Shown piece by piece: positions 46,088-54,412 of a stretch of 64,000 nucleotides of DNA. The position numbers were made by a program, and so were the translations under genes. The stretch is from CAVZXS01 sp963779325 (GTDB lineage: Bacteria > Bacteroidota > Bacteroidia > Chitinophagales > Chitinophagaceae): assembly GCA_963779325.1 (NCBI GenBank), contig CAVZXS010000019.1, positions 186,001 through 250,000 on the forward strand, written 5' to 3'. The first letter of the stretch is position 1; each line of letters starts with the position of its first letter. The notes below the pieces were generated by a model that saw nothing but the letters and a program-made list of their open reading frames with translations, was not told the origin of the DNA and made no database searches.

Positions 46088-46600
46088 CTATCGTTGTACT
46101 ATTTTTAAGTGATGCTCATTGTGGTAAATGGTGAAGTATAACATTTCCCTGAGCGTTAATTTTCCCAATAAGGGATGCGGCAAAATATAGATATCCAATT
46201 TCTCTTCGCTCATGCGTGATACTTTCCGGATTAGTTTTTCTTTTTGCAGTGTATATTTTTTTATCAAACTTTCTTTATCAGAAGATAAAACGGGCGGCGG
46301 AACAAACCGACCGGTTGCTCTTCCGCCTGCAGCTAATTTGCTTTGGTATTTTGCCACCAGCTCATCAAATGTTTTAGAAGGACGATTGGTTTTACCGAAC
46401 ATGAGCTTTAAAATAAATCCCGGTAATGCATAGGCAAGCGTAAGCGGTTTGATGGAACGATAAAGATGTTCCAGGTTTTGCCCCGCACTCCATTTGCCTT
46501 CAGGCGCCGATTCAAATTGTTCTTTATTTAATGAAGCAATGTGCTGATTAAATAAATCGACCTGTTTATTTAGAGCGGCAATGATTTCAGATTTATTCAT
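46088..46600 (-). CDS. DinB family protein
   Basis: 170-aa four-helix DinB-like protein: KWSAGQNLEHLYRSIKPL carries the first metal-ligand His, and LREMLYFTIYHNEHHLKIVQR the last two. Such proteins are often thiol- or bacillithiol-linked enzymes of unknown substrate. It converges with ctlX, 4 bp apart. Confidence 0.82.
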   Translation of the reverse strand: MNKSEIIAALNKQVDLFNQHIASLNKEQFESAPEGKWSAGQNLEHLYRSIKPLTLAYALPGFILKLMFGKTNRPSKTFDELVAKYQSKLAAGGRATGRFVPPPVLSSDKESLIKKYTLQKEKLIRKVSRMSEEKLDIYILPHPLLGKLTLREMLYFTIYHNEHHLKIVQR

Positions 46601-46619
46601 TTCTCTGTAAAATTATATT

Positions 46620-47720
46620 TTATGGCTGTATAATAATTGTCTTCTCCTGTTTCACTATCATTTTACCAACGGGCTGAATAAAATTTTCAAGGCCCACTTC
46701 AATCAATAATGATTTTACTTTTTCCAAACTTGATTCGTTTACTGAAAACAATAATCCTCCGTTTGTCTGCGGATCGGGTAACAAAATAAAGGCTTCCATT
46801 ACATTCACGTTCTTTTCAAACTTTACTTTATCGCCATAGCTGCTCCAGTTGCGGGTAGTAGCATCGGGGAAAATTCGTTGCGTTATATATTCTCTTACTC
46901 CTTCGGTAACAGGTAGTTTGTCATAATAAATTTCCGCACTCAATCTGCTGCCTTCCGCCATTTCCAATAAATGACCCAACAAACCGAATCCCGTTACATC
47001 TGTCATTGCATTCACACCGTTTATTTTACCCAACCTTTCACCAATACTGTTTAAAGCGGTCATTTGTTTTATCATTACCGGCAAATGTTCTTCTTTCAAC
47101 AACCCTCTTTTTTGCGCCGTACTTAAAATACCAACACCCAAAGGTTTGGTAAGAAATAATAAATCGCCTTCCCGCGCCGTATTATTCTTTTTTAAATTTT
47201 CTACAGGCACAATACCCGTTACAGCCAAGCCAAATATCGGTTCTTGCGAATCGATACTGTGACCGCCGGCCAGCGGTATGCCCGCTTCATTACAAACAGT
47301 TCTTCCGCCATCAATTACTTTTTGTGCTAACTCAACCGAAAGTTTGTCAACCGGCCAACCCAAAATAGCAATAGCCATTATCGGTTTACCACCCATAGCA
47401 TATATGTCGCTGATGGAATTAGCGGCGGCTATTCTGCCAAAATCAAATGCATCATCAACGATGGGCATAAAAAAATCGGTAGTGGAAATGAGTGCCGTGC
47501 CGTTGTCCAAATTATAAACGGCCGCATCGTCTTTACTGCTGTTACCTACCAGCAGTTTATTATTATCGGGGAAAACAAAATTGCTTTTTAAAATTTCGTC
47601 TAACACTTTGGGCGCAATCTTACAACCGCAACCGGCGCCACGGGAATATTGAGTGAGTTTGGCCCCACCTAAATCCTCCCCCAAGGGGAGGACTTGCGAA
47701 GAGTTATTATTTATTGACAT
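46620..47720 (-). CDS. selD: selenophosphate synthase SelD with repeat-derived N-terminus
   Basis: 366 aa. LTQYSRGAGCGCKIAPKVL holds the catalytic position as Cys31, not selenocysteine, with Lys34 nearby. DDAAVYNLDNGTALISTTDFFMPIVDDAFDFG and GFGLLGHL follow as in SelD. It makes selenophosphate for MnmH, encoded 2.5 kb upstream on the same strand. The first about 20 residues (SSQVLPLGEDLGGAK) are encoded by a GC-rich hairpin repeat and are not part of the normal protein. Confidence 0.95.
   Translation of the reverse strand: MSINNNSSQVLPLGEDLGGAKLTQYSRGAGCGCKIAPKVLDEILKSNFVFPDNNKLLVGNSSKDDAAVYNLDNGTALISTTDFFMPIVDDAFDFGRIAAANSISDIYAMGGKPIMAIAILGWPVDKLSVELAQKVIDGGRTVCNEAGIPLAGGHSIDSQEPIFGLAVTGIVPVENLKKNNTAREGDLLFLTKPLGVGILSTAQKRGLLKEEHLPVMIKQMTALNSIGERLGKINGVNAMTDVTGFGLLGHLLEMAEGSRLSAEIYYDKLPVTEGVREYITQRIFPDATTRNWSSYGDKVKFEKNVNVMEAFILLPDPQTNGGLLFSVNESSLEKVKSLLIEVGLENFIQPVGKMIVKQEKTIIIQP
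47674..47692. repeat. TCCTCCCC/GGGGAGGA hairpin inside the selD start region
   Basis: 8-bp arms around CAA. It is continuous with CCCCACCTAAATCC, which resembles the CCACCCC...GGAGGGG repeats at 13.5 and 15.4 kb. It is read in frame as part of SelD residues about 11-16. Confidence 0.7.
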
Positions 47721-47885
47721 ATATCTTATTAGTATGTAAATATACTAACAGATCAGTCTTTAAAAGCCGTTGTATCTTTTATTGCGTCGGAAAAATAATT
47801 TAGGATTCTGATTATTCAAAACCTGTTTCATTTTTTTGTCTCTACACCTATAACAAAGCAATATTGGATAAATTGACCTTTTTAA

Positions 47886-48063
47886 CCTTAGTAGAAAAAA
47901 TAACCCGGAATACTGGCAACCTTATTACCTCATTTGGGTTGATATTTTTAAGATGACAGCAAAGACAAAATATATAATCGGGACAAATTATTATATCCTC
48001 GTTTTATTGTATTTGAAAATAAAGTAATAAGGTTGGGTTGCTAATTCGTTGTTTCTACTAAGG
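47886..48063. repeat. 178-bp element with long terminal inverted repeats
   Basis: CCTTAGTAGAAA at 47886-47897 is matched by TTTCTACTAAGG at 48052-48063. Homology continues inwards for about 40 bp with mismatches (GGCAACCTTATTAC against GTAATAAGGTTGGG). The centre is AT-rich and non-coding. It looks like a MITE or a transcribed long hairpin. It fills most of the 427-bp gap between selD and the esterase remnant; the rest of the gap shows nothing else. Confidence 0.65.
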
Positions 48064-48147
48064 TTTTTTAAAGCCCTATTGAAATATTTTTGTAATTTCT
48101 TCCTGTGATGGACATCACCACATTAATAATTTTTCATTCAATTAAAA

Positions 48148-48378
48148 TTAGTCAAATGTAGCAAGTATTTTATCTACCCCCGGCTTAATCATAGAGAAGT
48201 GATTGGCGTTATTAACCGTAGAAAAAGAAACCGAATAGCCTGTATAGTTCCTTCCTTTTGTAGTATTGTAAAACTCTTTTGTTGTAGACAGAACCTTATT
48301 AATGACTTCCAATCCGCCGGCCTGCAGCATTACTTTCGCCGCCAGGTTTTTATTTTTTTTTAGAAAAATTTTCTTCAA
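48148..48378 (-). pseudogene. esterase, C-terminal piece (after A-tract frameshift)
   Basis: Reads NLAAKVMLQAGGLEVINKVLSTTKEFYNTTKGRNYTGYSVSFSTVNNANHFSMIKPGVDKIL. The HFSMIKPG block carries the catalytic His of PF00756-type esterases. It is one base out of frame with the middle piece. Confidence 0.7.
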
Positions 48379-48706
48379 TCTTCAGCAACTCCCTGTAATT
48401 AGCCCATACAGAAGGACTGATGGCAAAATGATTATCAAACAATTTATCTGGCTGAAACAATGTGTACAAGCAAAACAACCCGCCAAAGGAGTGGCCAATG
48501 AAGGATTTATCTTTTTGCTTTGTAAATTTTTTATTGATGAGTGGAATTAATTCATTTTTTAAAAAGAGATAAAACTTTTGTGCCTGCCCGAAATTCTTAT
48601 CATTGTATCCGCCTGCATCAGAGGGGATAAAATCTCTTGATCGTTTGGTATGCCAATCGCCTTTGTGGGCTATTGCAACAATCACGCAGCTTTTTGGTAC
48701 GGCTGC
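48350..48706 (-). pseudogene. esterase, middle piece with nucleophile
   Basis: Contains AAVPKSCVIVAIAHKGDWHTKRSRDFIP and the nucleophile elbow FIGHSFGGLFCLYTLF. It ends at a tract of nine A (48353-48361 as T). With eight A it would continue NFSKKNKNLAAK into the C-terminal piece. Family: ferric-enterobactin-esterase-like serine hydrolases. Confidence 0.72.
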
Positions 48707-48930
48707 TTCCAGCTTTTATCAGCCCCCAAGAGATAGTTACCTAATTTAATAGACCCATCCGCTACATAAATAATATGATAAGATTTATCTGCACTAAAAC
48801 CTTCGGGCTTGCGAATGATGATTTCATAATCATCATTGGTATTGGCAGAATGAATATTTTGTTTATCAATACTTTGAGCAAATAAAAATCCTGCATTGAA
48901 TAGAAATAATGTTATTAATATCAGTTTCAT
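48682..48930 (-). pseudogene. esterase, N-terminal piece with signal peptide
   Basis: Signal peptide FNAGFLFAQ followed by DYEIIIRKPEGFSADKSYHIIYVADGSIKLGNYLLGADKSW. The frame breaks after SWK near 48706; one missing base would restore SWKAAVPKSCVIVAIAHKG. The three pieces add up to about 260 aa. ATG 48930 lies at the end of the preceding gene, so it was its operon partner. Confidence 0.72.
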
Positions 48931-50216
48931 TATTCTTTCTTTCTCCGTAAACGGATGGTGGCATTTTGGTTAAGGTCGGCGCTGAAACGAATTTGGTATT
49001 CAATTTCTCCGTCGCGTATTATCATTAAACCCGTATTGGGCGGAATACTTCCCAGGTTCTCTGCAAACAAAACCAGTTCAATAGAATCAGGCATCGCAGT
49101 TGTATAAATTGTTTTTTTAGTTGCCGATTCTTTTAGTTTTTGTTTTGATAAAATATTCACGCCATTTAAAAACAAACTTACGGTATCGCCGTCAACTATT
49201 CCGTTATCATATAACGCAATTGTTAAACTGTCTGATTTAAAATTGATCTCATTAACGGTTTTGTTTTTTCTTGCTGCAACTACAGTTGGCAGCGCATCAG
49301 GCTTTGCTACCGGTTCATTTATTTTTACAACCGGTGCAGCAGGCTTTGTTGCCGGCTCCGCTGTTTTAACAACAGGCTCTTCATTTTTTACAATAATTAC
49401 AGGAGCCGCGGGGAAAACAATATCTTTTTTCTTTGGAGAAACAACATTATTTTCTTTAACAACCGGCGGAGCAGATACAATTGCCGGCTCCTCCATTTTT
49501 ACTACGGGCTTCACAGGCTCTGTTTTTACAACAGCATTTGCGGGTTTCGTTTCCGGGGGTGATGTAATGGCGACAGGAGGCGCTGTTTTTTTAATATTTG
49601 GTTTTGGCTCAGCGGAAACGCTGACAGGCTTTTTTGCCGGTTCTGTTTTTACAATATCAGTATTTGTATTTTGATACCTTGGTTTAATAACGGTAAACTC
49701 TGTTTGAATTTTTAATTCATCCAAATGCGGCAACATGCTTGAAGCATAGTCGTCCTGCTGCTTCTCTACTTTTGCTTCTCCTTTTATTGAATAGAATTTT
49801 TTTGTTTTATTGGTTTCCCATTTCCCGTTATTTATATCAATGGTACTGTCGTTTATCAAAGGGAAACTGGTGATTTGTTTTACGCCTTTTGAAACCCGCT
49901 CAGGAAAATTGTTTCTTATCATTTCTACATCCTGCATTACCAACATGCCGTCCTTTCTTTCGCCCTTTATTCTTTTTACACTGTAATAGAATGTATCGTT
50001 GGCAATAAAAGTAGTGTATGAATAGCCGGTTACTTTTCCGCGGTATTCGCTGATAATCATTTCATAGTTTTGTTTCTTTTTTTGTTCGCTTTCCAATACG
50101 CCCATGTAAAGACCGGAAAGGTCCTGCGCCAACATAAATAAGGGAGATAAAATAAACAAAAGGGCAGGCAGGATTGATTTTAAGCTAATCGGCTTTTTGT
50201 AATAATGTTTTTGCAT
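48930..50216 (-). CDS. secreted Pro/Lys-rich protein of unknown function
   Basis: 428 aa. Signal peptide (LFMLAQ), a 130-residue N-terminal beta domain (DLSGLYMGVLESEQKKKQNYEMIISEYRGKVTGYSYTTF), a long low-complexity linker rich in Pro, Val, Lys and Glu (about 170-310), and a C-terminal domain with NEINFKSDSLTIALYDNGIVDGDTVSLFLNG. The last part recurs in Bacteroidota secreted proteins that bind other proteins or glycans. It overlaps the end of mnmH by 32 bp and the esterase start by 1 bp. Confidence 0.7.
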   Translation of the reverse strand: MQKHYYKKPISLKSILPALLFILSPLFMLAQDLSGLYMGVLESEQKKKQNYEMIISEYRGKVTGYSYTTFIANDTFYYSVKRIKGERKDGMLVMQDVEMIRNNFPERVSKGVKQITSFPLINDSTIDINNGKWETNKTKKFYSIKGEAKVEKQQDDYASSMLPHLDELKIQTEFTVIKPRYQNTNTDIVKTEPAKKPVSVSAEPKPNIKKTAPPVAITSPPETKPANAVVKTEPVKPVVKMEEPAIVSAPPVVKENNVVSPKKKDIVFPAAPVIIVKNEEPVVKTAEPATKPAAPVVKINEPVAKPDALPTVVAARKNKTVNEINFKSDSLTIALYDNGIVDGDTVSLFLNGVNILSKQKLKESATKKTIYTTAMPDSIELVLFAENLGSIPPNTGLMIIRDGEIEYQIRFSADLNQNATIRLRRKKE

Positions 50217-51441
50217 TGGCAGGATTTACGCTTTCAAAAGATATTGTATGTAATAACGAATTTATGCCCTCCCGATTGTGTAAACCCTTTAAATACCATT
50301 TGTCGTAATAACGGAGTAAAATACGGAAAGCTTCGATCGTATTTCCATCCTCTAAGTAGTGAACGGCATTTTTTGCCTCAAGGCCGCCCAATCGGCCCTG
50401 AATACGGCCGATGGCACCAATCATTTCTGTTTTATCCAGTTGTCCGTAGCCTTCTACAATATGTTTTAATCGTTCCTCAAAAGGAATATCCAGGAAATAT
50501 ACAGGCGAGGCCCGCATTGTTTTCCATAATTCATGCGGAATATTTACCTGTCCTATGCGCTGACTTTCATCTTCGAGCCAGATAGCCGAGGTCGGAGGTC
50601 GGAGATCATCGGAGGTCAGAAGTCGGAGGTCGGAAGTCGGATTGTTTCCAATTTTTGATTCTTGACTTATAGCTTGCGGCTTTTGACTTTTAACTTTTAA
50701 CTTTTGATTTTCATCTTCGAGAGATACTTCGTACGTTAGAGGGTTTCCGACTTCTGACTTCCGACTTCTGATCTCTATCAGTTTTGTACCAAGCACATTC
50801 TCAAACATTTCCTGCGTCGGCTGTTTGGGCAAGCCAATATTTCCAAATGCCGAACCTTTATGACCGGCGATAGACTCAAGATCAATAACCGTTACATTTA
50901 GTTTACCTAATTCATGCAGCAGTTCTGTTTTTCCCGACCCTGTATAGCCGCCAACTATTTTAAAATGATGATTTTGTTTAAAAGTATCCTGCACAAGGTT
51001 CCTGAATTTTTTATAACCGCCAATCAACGTGTATACTTTAAAGCCATACACATCCAGCAGCCAGGCCACAGCGCCGCTGCGCATGCCGCCGCGCCAGCAG
51101 TAGATCAATATGCAATTGGCAATAGGCAAACCCGTGTGTTTATTCATTTCAGAATTCTTGCTAATTGCCAATTGCATATTGCCAATTATTCCCTCCACCT
51201 CTTCCACTATCTTCCGCATCTTCGGTCCAAAATAATCCAGTCCTATCTTAATTGCTTTTTCGCGGCTCTCTTGTTTGTAGGCGGTTCCTACAGCAGCTCT
51301 TTCTTCGTTGGTAAATAATGGCAGGCTGTGTGTACCGGGTATATGAGCATGATTGTATTCGCCGGGGCTGCGTACATCAATTACCGGGTGGCTTTTCGCC
51401 AGAGCTAAAAATTCTTCAATAGTTATTTTTTGTATAGCCAT
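50185..51441 (-). CDS. mnmH: tRNA 2-selenouridine synthase MnmH with in-frame repeat insertions
   Basis: About 418 aa. The rhodanese domain has IDVRSPGEYNHAHIPGTHSLPLFTNEERAAVG and the CWRGGMRS active-site loop. The P-loop domain has GGYTGSGKTELL and VIDLESIAGHKGSAFG. Start: ATG 51441 (MAIQKITIEEF); the longer frame from 51486 runs through a terminator. Two stretches absent from the normal protein are encoded by repeats: GNMQLAISKNSEMNKHTGLP (51106-51181) before CWRGG, and a Lys/Ser/Arg-rich segment of about 60 residues (50588-50775) in the P-loop domain. It uses selenophosphate from SelD to modify U34 of tRNA. Confidence 0.9.
   Translation of the reverse strand: MAIQKITIEEFLALAKSHPVIDVRSPGEYNHAHIPGTHSLPLFTNEERAAVGTAYKQESREKAIKIGLDYFGPKMRKIVEEVEGIIGNMQLAISKNSEMNKHTGLPIANCILIYCWRGGMRSGAVAWLLDVYGFKVYTLIGGYKKFRNLVQDTFKQNHHFKIVGGYTGSGKTELLHELGKLNVTVIDLESIAGHKGSAFGNIGLPKQPTQEMFENVLGTKLIEIRSRKSEVGNPLTYEVSLEDENQKLKVKSQKPQAISQESKIGNNPTSDLRLLTSDDLRPPTSAIWLEDESQRIGQVNIPHELWKTMRASPVYFLDIPFEERLKHIVEGYGQLDKTEMIGAIGRIQGRLGGLEAKNAVHYLEDGNTIEAFRILLRYYDKWYLKGLHNREGINSLLHTISFESVNPANAKTLLQKAD
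50588..50775. repeat. inverted-repeat element inserted in mnmH (second insertion)
   Basis: The left end is built from GAGGTCGGAAGTCGG-type units and the right end from CCGACTTCTGACTT-type units; their reverse complements agree with few mismatches. The middle contains CTTTTGACTTTTAACTTTTA-like repeats. It is in frame, so MnmH remains translatable. Confidence 0.65.
51106..51181. repeat. inverted-repeat element inserted in mnmH (first insertion)
   Basis: CAATATGCAATTGGCAAT at 51106-51123 and ATTGCCAATTGCATATTG at 51164-51181 are perfect 18-bp inverted arms with a 40-bp spacer. The arms are in frame and encode the extra residues ahead of the CWRGG loop. Confidence 0.75.
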
Positions 51442-51463
51442 TAGTACAAATCTAAAAACAAAA

Positions 51464-51485
51464 TGCCACGGAAACTTCCGTGGCA
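51464..51485 (-). terminator. terminator of the lipoprotein gene
   Basis: TGCCACGGAA and TTCCGTGGCA form a perfect 10-bp stem; on the minus strand TTTTGTTTTT follows. It sits between the lipoprotein stop (51511) and the mnmH start (51441), so it ends the lipoprotein transcript. Confidence 0.85.
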
Positions 51486-51510
51486 AATGCTTTATAAAAA
51501 ATATCTTGTA

Positions 51511-51918
51511 TTAATTGATTTTAACCTTGCCGCCACCCACATCAACTTTCACACCGCCTGCATTTACCTTTACACCACCTTTGGCATCAACTTTTACACC
51601 ACCTGCACCGCCCGTGGTTACTTTTGTTTTTACAGAGTCGCCTGTAACCACAGAAACACCACCCTCACCTACTTTTACTTTTTCTCCATTTGCACCTTCT
51701 ACAGAAATGCCATTCTTATCAATTGTTACATTGGTTCCTTCGGTCTTGTCATCATCATCTTTCGCATCGTCAGTATCTCCGCTTACATTAATAGAAGTAT
51801 TGCCACCGTCCGTTTTTACTTCAACACCGCTCTCTTTTTCACTTTTCTTTTCATTGCCACATGCTGTAAAACCGGTTACCGCAGCGGTAACAATCATTGC
51901 TAAAAATACTTTCTTCAT
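51511..51918 (-). CDS. repetitive Gly/Val/Lys lipoprotein
   Basis: 135 aa with a lipobox (TGFTACGN, Cys20). The mature part has an acidic run (DTDDAKDDDDK) and then short repeats of a V-K-V-turn type: GGVKVDAKGGVKVNAGGVKVDVGGGKVKIN. Alternating Val/Lys with Gly turns suggests a small beta-sheet or beta-roll surface anchored in the membrane. No family recognised. Confidence 0.7.
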   Translation of the reverse strand: MKKVFLAMIVTAAVTGFTACGNEKKSEKESGVEVKTDGGNTSINVSGDTDDAKDDDDKTEGTNVTIDKNGISVEGANGEKVKVGEGGVSVVTGDSVKTKVTTGGAGGVKVDAKGGVKVNAGGVKVDVGGGKVKIN

Positions 51919-51966
51919 GTGTTGCTTTTTTTAGGTTGATTAATTGTATAGCTTCTTATAATTAAA

Positions 51967-53586
51967 TTACCTGTTCATACTGGCCAGAAACTCTTCGTTA
52001 TTTTTTGTTCCCTTCATACGGTTTTGCAATTCTCTTTGTGCTTCTTCGGGATTCATATCGCCCAGGAAAACACGCAGCAAATTCATACGTTGCAATACTT
52101 CACGATCAAGTAATAAATCATCGCGACGCGTAGAAGATGATACCAGGTCAATAGCCGGGAAAATTCTTTTATTAGCCAATCGACGATCCAGCATCAATTC
52201 CATATTACCCGTTCCTTTAAATTCTTCAAAAATAACCTCATCCATTTTGCTGCCGGTATCTATCAACGCCGTAGCCAATATTGTTAAAGAACCGCCGTTT
52301 TCAATTTTACGGGCGGCGCCAAAAAACTGTTTAGGTTTTTGCATGGCGTTGGCTTCCACACCACCGCTCAATACTTTACCGCTGGCGGGTGCTACTGTAT
52401 TGTGTGCACGGGCCAAACGTGTAATAGAATCCAGCAATATCACCACATCGTGTCCGCACTCTACCAATCGTTTTGCTTTTTGCAAAGCCATCGTTGAAAC
52501 CTTTACGTGTTTCTCGGCCGGTTCATCAAATGTAGAAGCAATCACTTCCGCATTTACACTGCGTTCCATATCGGTAACCTCTTCCGGTCTTTCATCTACC
52601 AACACTACCATCAGGTAACACTCGGGGTGATTGGCCGCAATCGCATTGGCTACCGCTTTCAGCAACATGGTTTTACCGGTTTTCGGTTGCGACACAATTA
52701 ATCCGCGTTGCCCCTTTCCTATGGGCGTAAACAAATCCATTATTCTTGTTGAATAATCGGAAGGCGTTGTAAACAAATTTAATTTCTCGAACGGGAACAA
52801 TGGCGTTAAATAATCAAACGGTACACGGTCACGCACTTCGTCAGGTCTTTTACCGTTGATGGCATCTACTTTTAATAAAGCAAAATATTTTTCACCTTCT
52901 TTTGGCGGACGAACAGAACCCGCAACGGTGTCGCCGGTTTTTAATCCGAATAATTTTATTTGTGATGGAGATACATACACATCATCGGGGGATGATAGGT
53001 AGTTATAATCTGATGAGCGGAGAAAACCGTATCCGTCGGGCATCATTTCCAATACACCTTCGGATAATATGATACCGTCAAACTCTACATTAAATACCTG
53101 GTCTCTGCGTTGCGGATATGATTTTTGCTGGTAATTACTGTTTGTATTTACGTTTTCGGAAGTTACTTCCGTTGCCGCTAATATTTTTGCCGCCATTTCC
53201 GATTCAGGTGCCTGTTCTAAAACTTCCGCGTTTGTATTACCGTCAGCTTGTTCTTCCTCTTCTTCGTCCTTCTTTCGTGCAATTTTTTTACCGGGAGCGG
53301 GTTTTTCTTCTTTCTTGACTGCTACCGGTTTTTTTGCCGGTTTAATTTCTTCAGACTCTACAACTTCTGCTTCTTCGGTAGAATTAGCAGTAGTGGTTTT
53401 TATAATTCTTTTACGTTTGCCTTTATCTTCCCCGGCATTTTTAGCGCCGGCAATAGCCTGGCTGTCCAGTATTTTAAATACAAGGGCCTGTTTGTCTAAT
53501 TTTTTTGAATTGGGAATTTTCAACTGCTCGGCAATGTCCAGCAGTTCAGGAACGAGCATATCGTTCAATTGCAGAATGTCATACAT
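51967..53586 (-). CDS. rho: transcription termination factor Rho
   Basis: 539 aa. Rho_N helices are at 5-50 (LNDMLVPELLDIAEQLKIPNSKKLDKQALVFKIL). A charged low-complexity insertion (about 60-150) is followed by the cold-shock-like RNA-binding domain (GVLEMMPDGYGFLRSSDYNYL..PDDVYVSPSQI). The ATPase has SQPKTGKT (Walker A), VLVDERPEEVTDM, VVILLDSITRLARAHN and the Q/R loops (KPKQFFGAARKIENGGSLT). Bacteroidota Rho proteins usually carry such an insertion. The 407-bp gap upstream (53587-53993) shows no gene, only an AT-rich leader. Confidence 0.96.
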   Translation of the reverse strand: MYDILQLNDMLVPELLDIAEQLKIPNSKKLDKQALVFKILDSQAIAGAKNAGEDKGKRKRIIKTTTANSTEEAEVVESEEIKPAKKPVAVKKEEKPAPGKKIARKKDEEEEEQADGNTNAEVLEQAPESEMAAKILAATEVTSENVNTNSNYQQKSYPQRRDQVFNVEFDGIILSEGVLEMMPDGYGFLRSSDYNYLSSPDDVYVSPSQIKLFGLKTGDTVAGSVRPPKEGEKYFALLKVDAINGKRPDEVRDRVPFDYLTPLFPFEKLNLFTTPSDYSTRIMDLFTPIGKGQRGLIVSQPKTGKTMLLKAVANAIAANHPECYLMVVLVDERPEEVTDMERSVNAEVIASTFDEPAEKHVKVSTMALQKAKRLVECGHDVVILLDSITRLARAHNTVAPASGKVLSGGVEANAMQKPKQFFGAARKIENGGSLTILATALIDTGSKMDEVIFEEFKGTGNMELMLDRRLANKRIFPAIDLVSSSTRRDDLLLDREVLQRMNLLRVFLGDMNPEEAQRELQNRMKGTKNNEEFLASMNR

Positions 53587-53993
53587 AAAAAATGTTGAGG
53601 TTAATCACAAAACCGGGGATGCCGGGAGCTTTTTAAAATTGAAAATTATGATTTGAAATTTGTTGAATGGAACCTGAAGGCTACTGATAGTGAACTAAGA
53701 AGAGCATAACAAAACAGCCTTTTCCGATGCAATAATACGGTTAAATCGGCTAAATCAAAAAAATTTTTGGGCAAAAGAGAGGGCTTTCCTCAAAATTTTG
53801 GGGTTTTCACACACCTATATAGTTAGGTATTGTAAAACCAACCCGGCAATATGGTGCTTATCAGTCAGAAGAAACGGTTATTAAAGCCTGCTCAAAAAGC
53901 GGGGCCGGTTTTCAAAAAATAAAAAGTACGTCACAAAAAAGCCAAAGTTGATTGTTGGGAATACCTTCAATTTCTGATTAAAAAATTAATAAA

Positions 53994-54188
53994 ATGAAAA
54001 TCAAAATCAAGCAATTTTCTTTCGACTCGGGTTCAATAAAATGGTGGCAATTGCTGATTCCGGTCATTGCGGGAACGGTCTTGGCTTTAGCTGCTATTTT
54101 CAAAAGGTGCATATTAAAGATCATAGGATTTACTTATATAAACTTATACCAAGATGTATACTATTACATTCAAGGAGTCTGCGACTAA
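53994..54188 (+). CDS. possible small membrane protein (doubtful)
   Basis: 64-aa ORF preceded by an AT-rich AAAATTAATAAAATG start. One hydrophobic helix (WWQLLIPVIAGTVLALAAIF, about residues 17-36) is followed by a tail that runs into and overlaps the RelE toxin start in another frame. No family recognised, and the C-terminal part looks like chance translation. Confidence 0.25.
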   Translation: MKIKIKQFSFDSGSIKWWQLLIPVIAGTVLALAAIFKRCILKIIGFTYINLYQDVYYYIQGVCD

Positions 54189-54412
54189 AAGAATTATCTG
54201 CATTACAAAAACCCGTAGTAAAGAAAATAGCTGCGGAAATAGATAAACTCGGTATAAACCCAAAACCGCCGGGTGTTAAAAAACTAAGTGGATCAAATGA
54301 AAACCTGTACAGGATTCGTATAGGCGATTACAGGATTATTTATGTAATTGAAGAGGTTGTAAAAATTGTAAATGGGCGAAAGATAGGGCACCGAAAAGAT
54401 ATATACAGGTAA
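54154..54412 (+). pseudogene. RelE-type toxin, broken by one extra A
   Basis: ATG 54154 begins MYTITFKESATK. The frame then breaks in AAAA (54187-54190). Dropping one A gives KELSALQKPVVKKIAAEIDKLG, LSGSNENLYRIRIGDYRIIYVIEE and VNGRKIGHRKDIYR, a standard RelE/ParE toxin of about 85 aa. As given, the toxin is off. No antitoxin lies upstream; an antitoxin-like gene faces it downstream. Confidence 0.75.

Noticed and set aside
46620..47720. Selenocysteine in SelD
   Set aside because: The catalytic position is encoded as Cys (GAGCGCK); there is no in-frame TGA.
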